Shown here piece by piece: positions 1-10,625 of a stretch of 64,000 bases of DNA. The translations under genes and the position numbers were made by a program. Each line of letters starts with the position of its first letter. The first letter of the stretch is position 1. The DNA lies in NCBI GenBank assembly GCA_011799875.1, contig CM022302.1:183884942-183948941 (forward strand), given 5' to 3'. The notes under the pieces were generated by a model that saw only the letters and a program-made list of their open reading frames with translations, did not search any database and was not told the origin of the DNA. This DNA is from Thinopyrum elongatum. Its lineage: Eukaryota > Streptophyta > Magnoliopsida > Poales > Poaceae.

Positions 1-1120
1 TGCATCTCCGCCAAGGAGTGGAGGGTTTTTTCCCTGTCCCCCTTGAGCGTCGAGAGTTCCTTGCCGTGCTCTTCGAGATCTGTTTCCAGCCTCTTCACTC
101 TGTCATTCAGCTCGTTCTTGGCGGCCTCTGCAGCTTCGGCAGCATCGACGGCCTCCTTGAGCTTGCCGGCGTGACTTGCAGTCAGAGCTTCGAGCGCCTC
201 CTTGTGCTTCTGCTCCAGTTCCTGGGTCCGCCGCGCGACAAGATTTTCAATGTCTTCATCCTTGCTGCGAAGCTTGGCGGCGAGCGCCTGCTCACGAGCA
301 GTGAGATCTTCCTCATGAGCATCAAGAGCAACGCGGCGCCCCGTCAGGAGGGCATCTTCGGCAGCAATCCTTTGAACAGCTTCATCATGCGACTTCTCCA
401 TGTCTGATTGCTTCAGGAGGATCTCATTCCACTGCTGGCTCACTTGTTCCCAGCCGGCAACCAACTCTTGGAGGGCCTCGGTGTGCCAGATCTGCATTTG
501 TGCGACGCGCCTTTGGAAATCTGCTTCGGCCGCCTCAACAACTGCCATTCTGGAGTCCGCCTTGTCTCTCCGGGCGCGATGGAGAGCTTGGAGTTTGCGG
601 AAGTTCTCGCCCATGGCCTGAAGGAGCTGATCCTCTTCAGATTTGCCGCTGCTAGTGCTGGGATTGTCGACAACTTCAAGCCCGGCAGCAACGATGATTT
701 CTTCAAAAACTTCTCCTTCGGCTGGTGCCCCAGCACTTGCCGTCCCCGGCAAGTTGATAAACAGGTTCTCGCCAACCTTGCGGTACTTGCTGGATGAGGG
801 GCCTTCAGATGTTGATGGCTGGTCTTCAGTAGCCGTCTCACCAGTGACAGGGGGCTCTGTGGCCGGTGTAGCGCCTGGCGCTCCTGTGGCAGGAATGCTA
901 TCAGTGTGGTCCTCAGCCTCCCTGTCGCCCCCTTCAGCGGGTTCTTCGGCGGTTTCCTCTTGTGCTGTCTTGGCTGCCTCCCCGTCAAGAGCACCACCGG
1001 CCCCGGCAACATCATCCTTGGTGGCCTCGCTGGCAGTGATCCTGTCCGCTTCGGCAGCAGCATCCCTGGCGGTCTCCTCAATGACGGCGTCGACGTCCAT
1101 ATGTTCCATCTCAGAGAACT

Positions 1121-1232
1121 CTGAAGGGTGAAGGAGAAGGTCAGAATAAGATCGAGTTTTTAAATTTTGAAGTGATCAAAGATAAAGAAGTAAGGGGAAA
1201 AGAATAACTAGCACTCTGAGGCGATCGAGTAC
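1121..1232 (-). other. Intron 3 of the E-left gene
   Basis: The donor is CAG|GTACTC and the acceptor has a pyrimidine-rich CACCCTTCAG. The phase 1 junction joins exon 3 to the long open exon 4. Confidence 0.6.
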
Positions 1233-1436
1233 CTGCGTCGGGCTGTCGAGGGGTGGCTTCGCCTCTCCCGGCAACTCCGATTGCCGGGGGTGGGTTGCCG
1301 GAGTCCGTGCTTGATGGCTCCTCCTCAATCCGGACAGGCTCGTCGGCAGGATCTCTTGCCGGAGATGTGCTTGTGGGTGGAGCGGTCGATGAAGGAGGCA
1401 CAATGGGGCAATCTTCTCCTTGTTGCCGTTCTTCTC

Positions 1437-1512
1437 CTGCGAACCCAAAGATATCAGCGACAAGAATGGAAGCCTCGGCACCAGCCAACAGAAAAAGGGA
1501 CAATGAACCTAC
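1437..1512 (-). other. Intron 2 of the E-left gene
   Basis: The donor GTAGGT is chosen over a GT four bases downstream because only this one keeps the acidic, Pro/Ser-rich frame of exon 3 open. The acceptor is TTCGCAG. Confidence 0.5.
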
Positions 1513-1661
1513 GCTGGGGGCTGTGCTGGGGGCTGCGTTGAGGACTAGGCTCCGGGCTCACGATGACGGTCTCTGGCACGTTAGTGGAGCCTGCCGGGGG
1601 CTCGTCGCCCGTAGAAGTCCTTGACCTCTTCGCCATCCTCTCCAGCAAGGTTTCTATGTCA

Positions 1662-1733
1662 CTGCAGAAACAATACAAGTAAGTCAGTAAGACTGATGCA
1701 GATTGGAAGGTGGAAGTTGTGACAGGTACTCAC
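1662..1733 (-). other. Intron 1 of the E-left gene
   Basis: The donor GTGAGTACC follows codons for acidic residues. The acceptor is TTTCTGCAG. Without splicing the frame ends at once at the TGA inside the donor. With splicing it continues into exon 2. Confidence 0.65.
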
Positions 1734-3526
1734 TCTTCTTCCTCTCGCTCCGGACTAAAGCCGGAGATGTCGAAGTCGACCTCCGTTGCGGTGTCTGAGT
1801 GGGGAGGCGGAGGAGGGGTCCTGGGCCGCTTGGCTGTGGCAGGCGCCGGGGCAGCTTCTGGCACGGTTGTACGAGACCCTCCTGCCGCTCTGGCGGTGGC
1901 CGCTGGTGTGGGTCTCGCGCGCCGCGCGGGCTGTTGACGGGCCCCCTGCCGCGGTCCGGTCTTGCCGGCCACTTTCTTGCCGGGGGATTCGCCGCTCGAT
2001 GTAGGCTGGCTTGCCGGGACGCCCGATGCGGCTTTCCGAAGGACACGCTTTGTCTTCTTCGGGGGCGAGGGCTCTTCTCGCGTCTCCTCTTCAGCCGTGT
2101 CGTCGCCGGATGAGCTTTCAGCGACTGCGCCGCCTTCTTCCCCGGCAACCTTGCTCTCCTCGGCAGGTTTTGCCTCCACCACCACCTCTGCATCACTGGC
2201 TTCCCACTCTGTGAAGCCAACGCTGCCGGCCTCCGCAGCAAGATTCGCTTCGTCCACTTTGGTAGCAATGTATGCTACCTCCTGATCTGTGGTGGCGTGA
2301 ATAAGATCTGACTCTTGCCGGACAGGCTTCTCCGTCAGATTGTCGAAGAATTTCTGCGCTTCTTCCTCGCTTGGCTCGACCCAGGTCGGGTCAAGGCCGT
2401 GGGCATTGAACATCGGCAAGAAGGCAATGATCGACCCCAGTGCAGAGTTGTTGCACAAGGGGACGATCCTTGCCGGCAACCGGTGCTTGTCTTCGCGCTG
2501 GAATAACTTCTGGCGGAGAGCGCCAAGCTGCATAACAGTCAAGTTGTTGTTCAGCCTGGGGCGCAGCCTCATGACATCCAATGCGTTCTTATACTCCCAG
2601 GCTGGCCTCCCCCTATTCTGCAGAGGGGCGATGCGGCGGCGGAGGAAGTCGAAGCCGATCATCTCCATTGTCAGCCCGGCAGCCTTCAAGCGGAGGATCC
2701 TGGTAGTGGCGATTGTGAGCTTCTCATCTTCTGCGGCGAGATCGCCCCAATCCTTGCCGCGGACCACCTTCTGTCGCCGGGGATGGCAAAAAGGATGAGG
2801 ATCTGCTTCCTGGATCCAGCACCATTCGGCCCGCCACTCGTCCTAGTTTTCGCGGTAAACTCCATCTGGGTATATCTCTTTGTTCCAGGCCCTTGGAATC
2901 CAAGCGATAGACCCAGAGAGAGCCTCTCCTTTTTGGATTCGAGGATAGAAATAGTGGCGGAAAAGAGCAGAATTGGGGATCACGCCGGCAAAATTTTCAC
3001 AAAGATGGGCAAAGATCGACATGCAAAATACGGCATTCGGCGTGAAATCAAGAAGGCGGAAGCCGTATGTATACATGATGTCGTTGAAGAAATCGGAAAA
3101 AGGTGGACAGAGCCCGCAATAAAAGTACGCAGTGAAGAAGGGGTATCTGTCCGATCCGCCTTTGGAACTAGCACCTGGGATTACGCGTGTGGCGGGGTGA
3201 GCTTGTGTTCCCTTCGCCCACATGCATTGGTATCGTCCCTTCAAGGTTTCGGCGTCGAGCGTCGGAGGGAAGACAACGAGCCTCTTCCGCATCTTCACCA
3301 GCTCGCTTTCCGGAACTTCAGCCATCGGTTCCTTGTCCGTGCCCTTGCCTTTGCTGGCCTTGGGCGGCATGGCGACCGTGGAGGTGGAAGCCGGAGGACG
3401 GGACGAGCGTGGGAGCGGCGAGCAGAAGGGAAAGAAGGTTTCGCTCTGAGCTCGAGCAGAGGAAGGCGATGGCGATGGCCAGATTGGGAAGCAGAGGGGG
3501 TGAATGGGTTTGCGCCTCCACGACTT

Positions 3527-3540
3527 CTCCTTTTTATGGG
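3527..3540 (-). promoter_or_regulatory. TATA-like box of the E-left internal gene
   Basis: The minus strand reads CCCATAAAAAGGAG about 160 bases upstream of the ATG. The same motif stands at the same place in E-right (63125-63134). This suggests the gene has its own promoter inside the unit, besides the LTR. Inferred from position and conservation. Confidence 0.5.
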
Positions 3541-3775
3541 GAAGGAGCGGGGCCACCTTGTTTATCCCCCAATATGAATGCGCCTCTGTGGGCGCGAAAT
3601 AGTTTGCAGCCTTTTTGGCACACTTCCCACATCGCGCGCTCCGTACGCGTAGTGGGGGCACAGTAAAACAAGATCTTTTACGAGCAGTTAATTCCCTGCC
3701 ACGTGTGCCCGTGCACTGTTTGGGCCTAGCCCAACAACGCCTCGCACTCGTGTATGGCCCAGGCCCGGGGGCTCC

Positions 3776-4660
3776 TGTCGGTGTACTAAGTATTGGGCCA
3801 CTAGTACCCCTTACTTGTGCACGGGCAGTTGTAGCCGTCCTCGCGGCAATGCTTGCCGGGATCAGCTCGAGGTCGATTTAAGTCATCAAGGAAATCATCA
3901 AGTCAGAGATCTGAGGATCAGCAGATAAGCAAAGCTGGTAATCGAAGGCCAGCCTCCCCGGCAAGATCCTTGCCGGGATGGCCCGTGGAGCCCGGCAAGC
4001 CTCGGCACCCGACAAGGCTTGGTTCCCAACAAAGCTCGGCGCCCGGCAAGCCCTGGCGCCCGGCAAGGATCGGCGCCTGGCGAGATTCTGCCACTATGCC
4101 ACCGCTCCGGCATAGTAACAAGGCCTGACATTCTGGGTCCTTCTCTGGATGCGTGGCAACGCGCCAGTGGAGGAGAGCTTAAGCGGTGCTGATGGGATGG
4201 CCCCTTTTTCCATCCCCAAGAAAGTGAGGACACCTAAACGGACACCTCACGGTGCATTAAATGCGCTTGTCCTAATCCGTCAGGGGTTAGGTATGATACC
4301 CTGTAGCTACTTTACACCTCAATGTATATACATTTTGCCACTGTGGAGACCCCTTTGAGCATATAAAAGGAGGCCCAAGGCAACTGCTACAGAGGAGGAG
4401 AACTTCTGGCCCATTCTGCATGCGTAGCTGCTCTTTGAACGCACTGTTCATTGTGTGCGCTCCTGAAGGCTGGGCTCAAGAACATCAATAAGAACACCAA
4501 GCAGGAGTAGGGTTTTACGCTGATCAGCGGCCCGAACCTGGGTAAAAACTTCCCGCGTCGGTCACTGGTTCTGCTCTTTGCGTATACCTCTCCCCCCCCC
4601 CCCCCCCCCGCCGAATCGTAAAGGGATCTCTCGGGATCCCATAGGTGTCGTGCCCCGACA
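3776..4660 (-). repeat. LTR of E-left (885 bp)
   Basis: On the minus strand it starts TGTCGGGGCACGACACC and ends ACCGACA, giving 6 bp terminal inverted repeats. It matches 62082-62887 (inverted) along its length but is about 80 bp longer. Extra length comes from a C-tract of about 19 bases near 4592-4609 and an expanded set of short CCGGCAAG-type repeats at about 3955-4085. No standard tRNA primer site starting TGG was found next to its inner end (3775 and below), so calling it an LTR rests on the termini and on the paired copy. Confidence 0.65.
3955..4085. repeat. Degenerate 20-22 bp tandem repeats with core CCCGGCAAG inside the E-left LTR
   Basis: The core recurs as CCGGCAAG, TTGCCGGG and variants (CCCGACAAGG, CCCAACAAAG) at about 20 base spacing. 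The matching place in E-right (about 62640-62705) has fewer copies. Confidence 0.6.
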
Positions 4661-4699
4661 CTTGCTCGAGGAACCACCTTGAAACATTTTCCTAAGCAT
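4661..4699 (-). pseudogene. Start of ORF2 of element D, cut by E-left
   Basis: An ATG at 4699-4697 opens 13 codons up to the E-left LTR end. The position relative to upstream sequence, and the start (basic residues then GlySerSer), match the start of ORF2 in element A at 25123. Confidence 0.45.
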
Positions 4700-5039
4700 T
4701 TTCTTCCTCTGAAAAATTTCTGAAATTTTTAGTAACTCAAAATAAAAGTGCACCAAACTCAACAAAATTGATAGCAACTACTCCTACAAGTGTCTAGAAG
4801 CTATATCATGCATCAAAACTACTTTGGACCATATAAATTCAACATGCAATCTTAAATACATGGTCACCACAGCAACAAGAATTTGCAATATATAAAGCAC
4901 TAGAACAAAAACTAATTAGACCATTGGAGGAGTCACATACCCAAGAATAATCTCTCAAAGCATTTTCGGAAATGGAGTTCCGAGCAAGGAGATCGAAAAT
5001 TGCAGGCAAAGGAGCAAGAACACGGGTTTGAACGAGCTA

Positions 5040-5260
5040 GTGATTTTTTCTGGAGGAAGAAGAAGGGAATGGGCGGCTGGGATAAGTGAGTGGGTCCCTG
5101 TGGGACCCACAAGCCCACTAGGCGCGCCCTGGGGGGTGGCGCGCCCTGTGAGCTTGTAGCTCACATGTGCACCCCCTGGGGTGTGCCCAGTGCCAAAAAT
5201 TCTTAAATAATCTACAAAAAATCATACTAAATTTTCAGGGCTTCTGAGAACTTTTATTTT
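5040..5260 (-). promoter_or_regulatory. Internal LTR-promoter-like module of element D
   Basis: The stretch holds GGCGCGCC boxes flanked by complementary arms (ACAAGCC...AGCTTGT) and an AT-rich block near 5200-5250. It has the same layout and recognisable similarity to the promoter part of the D/A LTRs (for D, about 9400-9560). It lies about 400 bases upstream of ORF2, as in element A at 25440-25700. Confidence 0.45.
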
Positions 5261-5484
5261 TGGGTCATTTTTTTATTGCACAGAAAATTCAGGAAACAGG
5301 AAAATCATGGTATTCCTACTTTATTAACTTTAAATAACAGAGAGTAAATAGTGGGTACAGTAGGTTGTGCTTACTAAATTCATCGACCACACACCCCTAA
5401 AAAAGAATCCATTAATAAGGTTGATCAAGTCTTATTAACAAACTATTTTTGAATGACATGAAACCGAAGAATCTTCGTATAACA

Positions 5485-8219
5485 CTAGGTTACCTCAACG
5501 GAGATATGCATTTCCCCTATAATAAGAGTTTCATATTTGTTTTTGATTGAAGGAAGAGGAAAGTTGAAACCTCCAATAGTAATTGTCAAAGATTTTTCAA
5601 TAACATTGATACCATTCACTTGAAATTGTTTCTTCGGAAAGTGCACCGTGTGCTCATTACCATTGATATGAAAAGTGACCTTGCTTTTGTTGCAATCAAT
5701 AACAACACCTGCAGTATTCAAAAAGGGTCTACCAAGGATAATCAACATATTGTCGTCCTCAGGCATATCAAGTATAACAAAGTCTGTCAAGATAGTAACA
5801 TTTGCAACTATAACAGGCACATCTTCACAAATTATGATAGGTATAGCCGTAGATTTATCAGCCATTTGCAAAGATATTTTGGTAGGTGTGAGCTTATTCA
5901 AATCAAGTCTTGTATATGAAGAGAAATGCATAACACTAACACCGGCTCCTAAGTCACATAAAGCACTTTTGATATAATTTCTTTTAATGGAGCATGGTAT
6001 AGTAGGTATCCCTGGATCTCCTAGCTTCTTAGGTACCCCATCCTTAAAAGAATAATTTGCAAGCATGGTGGAAATTTCAGCTTCAGGTATCTTTCTTTTA
6101 TTAGTGACAATATCTTTCATGTATTTACCATATGGGGCCATCTTTAAAATATCAGTCAAACGAGTACGCAAAAAGACTGGTCTAAGCATTTCAGCAAAGC
6201 GTTCAAATTCTTCCTCATCCTTATTCTTAGGTGGCTTAGTTGGAAAAGGCATAGGTTTCTGAACCCATGGTTCTCTTTCTTTACCATGTTTTCTAGCAAT
6301 GAAGTCCCTTTTATCATAACGTTTATTCTTAGGAGGTGGGTTATCAAGATCAACTACATGTTCTATTTCAACATCATTATGAGGTTCTTTATGATTGTCC
6401 GGTTGAGCATCAACATGAACATTATCATTATCGCTAGGTGAATGTTCATTACCAGATTGAGTCTCAGCATCAGAGATAGAAGCATCATTACTATCCTTAG
6501 AAGGTTTAACCTCAGGTTCACTAGAAGCATGCAAAGTCCTATCATTTTTATTTTTATTTTTGGATGGACTAGGTGCATCAATATTGATTCTCTAAGAATC
6601 TTGTTCAATTCTTTTAGGATGACCTTCAGAATATAGTGGCTCCTGAGTCATTCTACCTCCTCTAGTCATTACTCTGACAGCATGATCGTTCATATTACTA
6701 TTCATTTCATTAAGCAAATAATTTTGTGACTTAGCAACTTGTTCTAACTGATTTTGGACCATGGAAGCATGTTTTCCTAGACCATTAACATCATTGGCAA
6801 TTCTAAACATCAAGTCACTCAAACGATCTATCATGCAAGCATTGCGTTTCAATTGTTTCATAACATACGCATTAAAATGTTCTTGCTTAACAATATAATT
6901 ATCAAACTCATCCAAGCATTGACTAGCAGATTTATTATAAGGAATATCACCTTCATAAAAACTTACAATAGAATTTACCTCTACTACCTGTGTCGGGATA
7001 TCGAGACCATGTATTTCTTCAATAGGTGGTAAATTCTTAACATCTTCATCTTTAATACCCTTTTCTTTCATAGATTTCTTTGCCTCTTGCATATCTCCAT
7101 GAATGAGAAATAGAATACCTCTCTTCTTCGGAGTGGGTTTAGGTGGTGGTTCAGGAAGTATCCAATCATTATCATTTCTCAATATATTGTACAATAGTTC
7201 TTCTGCCTGCTCAACAGTTCTTTCCCTGAAAACACAACCAACACAACTATATAGGTAGTCCCTAGAAGCATCGGTTAGTCCATTATAAAAGATATCAAGT
7301 ATTTCATTTTTCTTAAGAGGATGATCAAGCAAAGCATTAAGTAACTGGAGAAGCCTCTCCCAAGCTTGAGGGAGATTCTCTTCTTCAATTTGCACAAAAT
7401 TAAATATTTCCTGTGAGCAGAAAAATATTTTCCAGAGAAGTAATATATCATATCCTGGGGACTACGCACACAACCAGGAGCAATACTATTAAACCATATC
7501 TTAGCATCACCTTTTAGTGAGAAAGGAAACGACTTAAGAATATAGTAGTAGCGAATTTTTTCCTCATGAGCAAATATGGTGGCTATATCATTCAATTTAG
7601 TAAGGTGTGCCACAACAGTTTCAGATTCATAACCATGGAAAGGATCAGATTCAACCAAAGTGGTTAACTTAGGATCGACTGAGAATTCATAATCCTTATC
7701 AGTAATGAAGATAGGTGAAGTTGCAAACTTAGGATCATATTTCATTCTTGCATTCAGATATTTTTCTTTCAACTTACATAGTAGTTTCTTAAGATCAACT
7801 TTATCATTACAAGCAAGAAGTTCTCTAGTTATCTCCTCACCCACAACATATCCCTCAGGTATCTTATGCATTTCAATTCTAGGATAGTTAGGCCTAATAG
7901 GTGAATCATAATTTCCAGTTTCAATAATTTCATCAGTTTCAGCATTCTCAAATTCCTTAGCTTTAGCAAGTTGTTCATCAAGAAATTCACCTAGTGGCGC
8001 AGTATCATCAAGTAAAGTACTAGCATCATCAATAACATCATTCACAGCAGAAATAGCATCATCAATTACTTGCGACATATCAAAATTAAGAGCAAGTGGT
8101 GGTGTTGCAAGCTTACTCAAAACAGAAGGTGAATCAAGTGCAGAGCTAGATAACAGTTCCTTACCTCCCCTCGTCCTAGAGGGAACGATCTTGGTTCTAT
8201 CATCCATCAAATTCTTCAT
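5485..8219 (-). pseudogene. gag-pro: Gag-protease polyprotein of element D (frameshifted)
   Basis: Reading from about 8219, the first frame (to about 7435) encodes an acidic N-terminus and a plant retrotransposon Gag core, including SFPFSLKGDAKIWFNS-type residues. The frame breaks near 7400-7430 and continues at 7395-6592, then 6534-5485. The last part carries the retropepsin-like site CDLGAGVSVM and the ILGRPFLNTAG flap-distal motif. It ends at a stop just after a hydrophobic stretch. Nothing resembling RT follows. Gag would form particles and the protease would process Gag. The breaks make this copy inactive. Confidence 0.8.
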
Positions 8220-8267
8220 AGTGATTAACAGATATAACTCCAAGTGACTTAGCAAATAGAGCTATGC

Positions 8268-8285
8268 TCCTCGGCAACGGCGCGA
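8268..8285 (-). other. Primer binding site of element D (tRNA-Asp type)
   Basis: The plus strand reads TCCTCGGCAACGGCGCGA. This is 16 of 18 bases identical to the 3' end of plant tRNA-Asp (TCCCCGGCAACGGCGCCA), placed eleven bases from the LTR. Confidence 0.8.
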
Positions 8286-8296
8286 GAAAAAGGTCT

Positions 8297-9692
8297 TGAT
8301 AACCCACAAGTATAGGGGATCGCAACAGTTTTCGAGGGTAGAGTATTCAACCCAAATTTATTGATTCGACACAAGGGGAGCCAAAGAATATTCACAAGTA
8401 TTAGCAGTTGAGTTGTCATATCAACCACGCCTGGAGAACTAAATATCTGCAGTAAAGTGATCAGTAGCACAGTAATATGATAGTTTGATAGCGGTAGTAG
8501 CAATAGCAACAATAACAGTAACAATTTTGTAGTGATTGTAACAGCAGCAGCAACAGTAGTAACTTAGCAGAGATCAATATGTGAAAATCTCGTAGGCATT
8601 GGATCAGTGGTGGATAATTATGTTGGATGAAATTCATCATGTAACAGTCATAACCTAGGGCGACACAGAACTAGCTCCAATTCATCAATGCAATGTAGGC
8701 ATGTATTCGGTAAATAGTCATACGTGCTTATAATAAGAACTGGCATGACATCTTTTGTCCTACCCTCCCGTGGCAGCGGGGTCCATAAGGAAACTAAGGG
8801 ATATTATGGCCTCCTTTTAATAGAGAACCAGAACAAAGCATTAACACATAGTGAATACATGAACTCCTCAAACTACGGTAATCACCGGAAAGAATCCCAA
8901 TTTCTGTCACTTTGGGGTATGGCGATCATAACACGTAATAGGTGCATACTACTTGCAAGATAGGATGAAGAACACAAATATATTTGTGAAAACATAAAGG
9001 GTTCAGATCTGAAATCATGGCACTCGGGCCCTAGTGACAAGCAATAAGCATAGCAAAGTCACAGCAACATCAATCTCAGAACATAGTGGATACTAGGGAT
9101 TAAGCCCTAACAAAACTAACTCGATTACATGATAAATCTCATCCAACCCATCACCGTCCAGCAAGCCTATGAAGGAATTACTCACTCCCGGTGGTGAGCA
9201 TCATGAAATTGGTAATGGAGGATGGTTGATGATGACAATGGCGTCGAATCCCCCTCTCCGGAGCCCCAAACGGACTCCAGATCAGCCCTCCTGATAAAGT
9301 ACCAGAGGTGGCGGCGGCTCCGTATCGTAAAACATGATGAGTCCTTCTCTCTGATTTTTTTTCTGGATGAATAGGTACTTATGGAGTTGGAGTTAGGCTT
9401 GCGGGAGCTGCTAGGGGCCCACAAGCCTGGTTGGCGCGCCCTCTGGGCTTGTGGCGCCCTGGTGGCCCCCCTCTAGTAATTCTCTTCGCCAATATTTTTT
9501 ATATATTCTGAAATAATTCTTCGTAAATTTTTCAGCTCAATCCGAGAACTTTTATTTCTGCACAAAAACAACACCATGGCAATTCTGCTGAATACAATGT
9601 CAGTTCGGGTTAGTTCCATTCAAATCATGCAAATTAGAGTCCAAAACAAGAGCAAAAGTGTTTGGAAAAGTAGATAGATTTGGGACGTATCC
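8297..9692 (-). repeat. 5' LTR of element D (1396 bp)
   Basis: The plus strand begins TGATAACCCACAAG and ends in a degraded GGGACGTATCC where its relatives end GGAGACGTATCA. It is closely similar to the LTRs of element A at 20604-22008 and 42728-44412. Confidence 0.85.
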
Positions 9693-9820
9693 CCGGCCTG
9701 CTTCCCTCGCGCGTTCCACCCCATCCCCAGGATGAGCACGGCGGTAGGGTAGAAGGCCACACGGCCCAGCAGCAGCCGCTGATCTCCTATAGTCGCCGAC
9801 TTCTCGCTGCTTGTGTATGC
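9693..9820 (-). pseudogene. Exon fragment of an unidentified gene
   Basis: On the minus strand a splice acceptor (CTCTTCCAG, ending 9821) is followed by 42 open codons. They start AYTSSEK and include a hydrophobic FYPTAVLILGMGW stretch that could be membrane-spanning. The sequence is GC-rich and unlike the flanking transposons. It stops abruptly at the LTR of D. Codon choice and the acceptor suggest a piece of a real cellular gene, but I do not recognise the family. It could also be chance. Confidence 0.35.
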
Positions 9821-9919
9821 CTGGAAGAGCTAGTAGTGAAGTAGCTGGCCGACATTGTTACATTTGATGATTAGTTTTTCATTTAGTGCAACTGTTCTCC
9901 GGGCAATGTTCTTGTGTAG

Positions 9920-10411
9920 TTTTTTTGAGAGTACGCCAATGGTGTACCATGTTTTTATAGAAGAGAGCAAAAATAATTACAAGAGACCCACAGTCGATGC
10001 GAACATCAACCGTCGTAGCACCCACACCGGCCATTACATCTTATATTAGTGTCTCACAAATCTATCTAGTCAACCTACACCCACACCAGCTTGACTCCAA
10101 TCGAGGAGTCTAGATCCATCTAGCTAGCTCCCGTGGCCCTTTGCATTGCTCTGGCCGGTTAAACACTGCCGCATTCCTTTGCTTCCATAAGGACCATGCC
10201 ACTTCGATGACTAGAGAGTCGAAACCTCGTCTATCCTTCCCCTGGTAACATGTTCTTGCTGTGAGCCACCACGCCTCCCAAGTATCCTCACTGGATGGTG
10301 TTTGGCTGTTTAGCTGCAATGTGTCAAAACATGCATGCTAGACTTCCCTCGCATAAACCGATTGCACCAAGATGTGCTCTATGTCATCCTCCTCCTGCAT
10401 GCATGTGTAAC
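9920..10411 (-). mobile_element. 5'-truncated LINE (non-LTR retrotransposon) fragment with TSD
   Basis: The T-run at 9920-9926 is the poly(A) tail on the minus strand. Flanking repeats TTCTTGTGTAG (9909-9919) and TTCTTGTGCAG (10412-10422) form a target-site duplication with one mismatch. The minus strand codes for the end of a plant LINE reverse transcriptase: a zf-RVT-like remnant near 10400-10340 (EEDDIEHIL), then WSLWKQRNAAVFN and a stop near 10110. A TAG interrupts the frame near 10350. Only the last part of the element was copied, which is typical of target-primed insertion. Confidence 0.75.
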
Positions 10412-10422
10412 TTCTTGTGCAG

Positions 10423-10625
10423 TTTTGAGTGCCCAGCATACAAGCATCTGGGATTGGAGACTAATTACTGTTTTGTTCCATTGGGAATATTAGCATACGG
10501 CTGTGCACAGATACAATTTTCAAATTGAGTACTAGGCTGTGCACAAATCGAGTTGCACAAATACTAGCATATTAGGCTGTGCACAAATTCAGTTGCACAA
10601 ATACTAGCATACAGCTAGCAGTACA
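10423..10625. other. Unassigned sequence with a 40 bp tandem repeat
   Basis: The stretch continues the sequence interrupted by the LINE. It holds two 40 bp units (10533-10572, 10573-10612) beginning TAGGCTGTGCACAAAT and differing at a few positions. A weaker related GCTGTGCACAG lies just before. No coding potential seen. Confidence 0.6.

Larger units (their letters stand above)
1..3370 (-). pseudogene. Four-exon gene for a 'putative gypsy-type transposon' domain protein with acidic linker and coiled coil; one premature stop
   Basis: The ATG lies at 3370-3368. Exon 1 is 3370-1734, exon 2 is 1661-1513, exon 3 is 1436-1233, and exon 4 runs from 1120 off the left edge. All introns are GT-AG (1662-1733, 1437-1512, 1121-1232), and the phases (2, 1, 1) join without a shift. 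Exon 1 begins with a basic PPK-rich start, then the conserved domain seen in plant 'putative gypsy type transposon' proteins (PF04195-like, residues about 20-230), then an acidic Ser/Pro/Lys-rich linker. Exon 4 has no stop and is rich in Glu, Ala, Lys and Gln with heptad-like spacing, so it is a likely coiled coil. An in-frame TAG at 2845-2843 interrupts exon 1 where E-right has ATG-TGG, so this copy is probably dead. The protein's function is unknown. The splice model is inferred from sequence only. Confidence 0.7.
1..4660 (-). mobile_element. E-left: TGTCGG-type LTR unit carrying a spliced gypsy-type 'transposase_28' gene (partial, runs off left edge)
   Basis: An LTR-like repeat at 3776-4660 is followed, reading on the minus strand, by a leader and a multi-exon gene that continues past the window start. 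A divergent copy lies inverted at 62082-64000, and the two agree through the LTR, leader and first exon. The unit lies inside element D: just outside its LTR terminus, D sequence begins at once with the start of D's ORF2. The other LTR and target-site duplication are outside the window. Plant units with this gene and TGTCGG/CCGACA termini are usually regarded as non-autonomous Ty3/gypsy relatives. That placement is family knowledge; no RT or integrase is visible here. Confidence 0.75.
4661..9692 (-). mobile_element. Element D: Athila-type Ty3/gypsy element with gag-protease, 5' LTR present, 3' part off-window
   Basis: Reading on the minus strand, D has a 5' LTR (8297-9692), a tRNA-Asp primer site (8268-8285), a broken gag-protease region (8219-5485), a noncoding internal promoter-like module, and the first 13 codons of ORF2, where E-left is inserted. 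The order matches element A. As in A, protease is followed directly by noncoding sequence without RT, RNase H or integrase. The missing 3' half would lie left of E-left. Confidence 0.8.

Noticed and set aside
440..1081. 213-codon minus-strand frame, Arg/Pro/Ser-rich
   Set aside because: It is out of frame with exon 4 of the E-left gene, which is open over the same stretch, coiled-coil-like and joins by splice phase.
2783..3577. 264-codon plus-strand frame opposite the E-left gene
   Set aside because: The minus strand has the conserved domain shared with E-right and the ATG in good context; the plus frame is its antisense.
4592..4609. Poly-C run as a functional element
   Set aside because: A homopolymer absent from E-right, best explained by slippage or sequencing.
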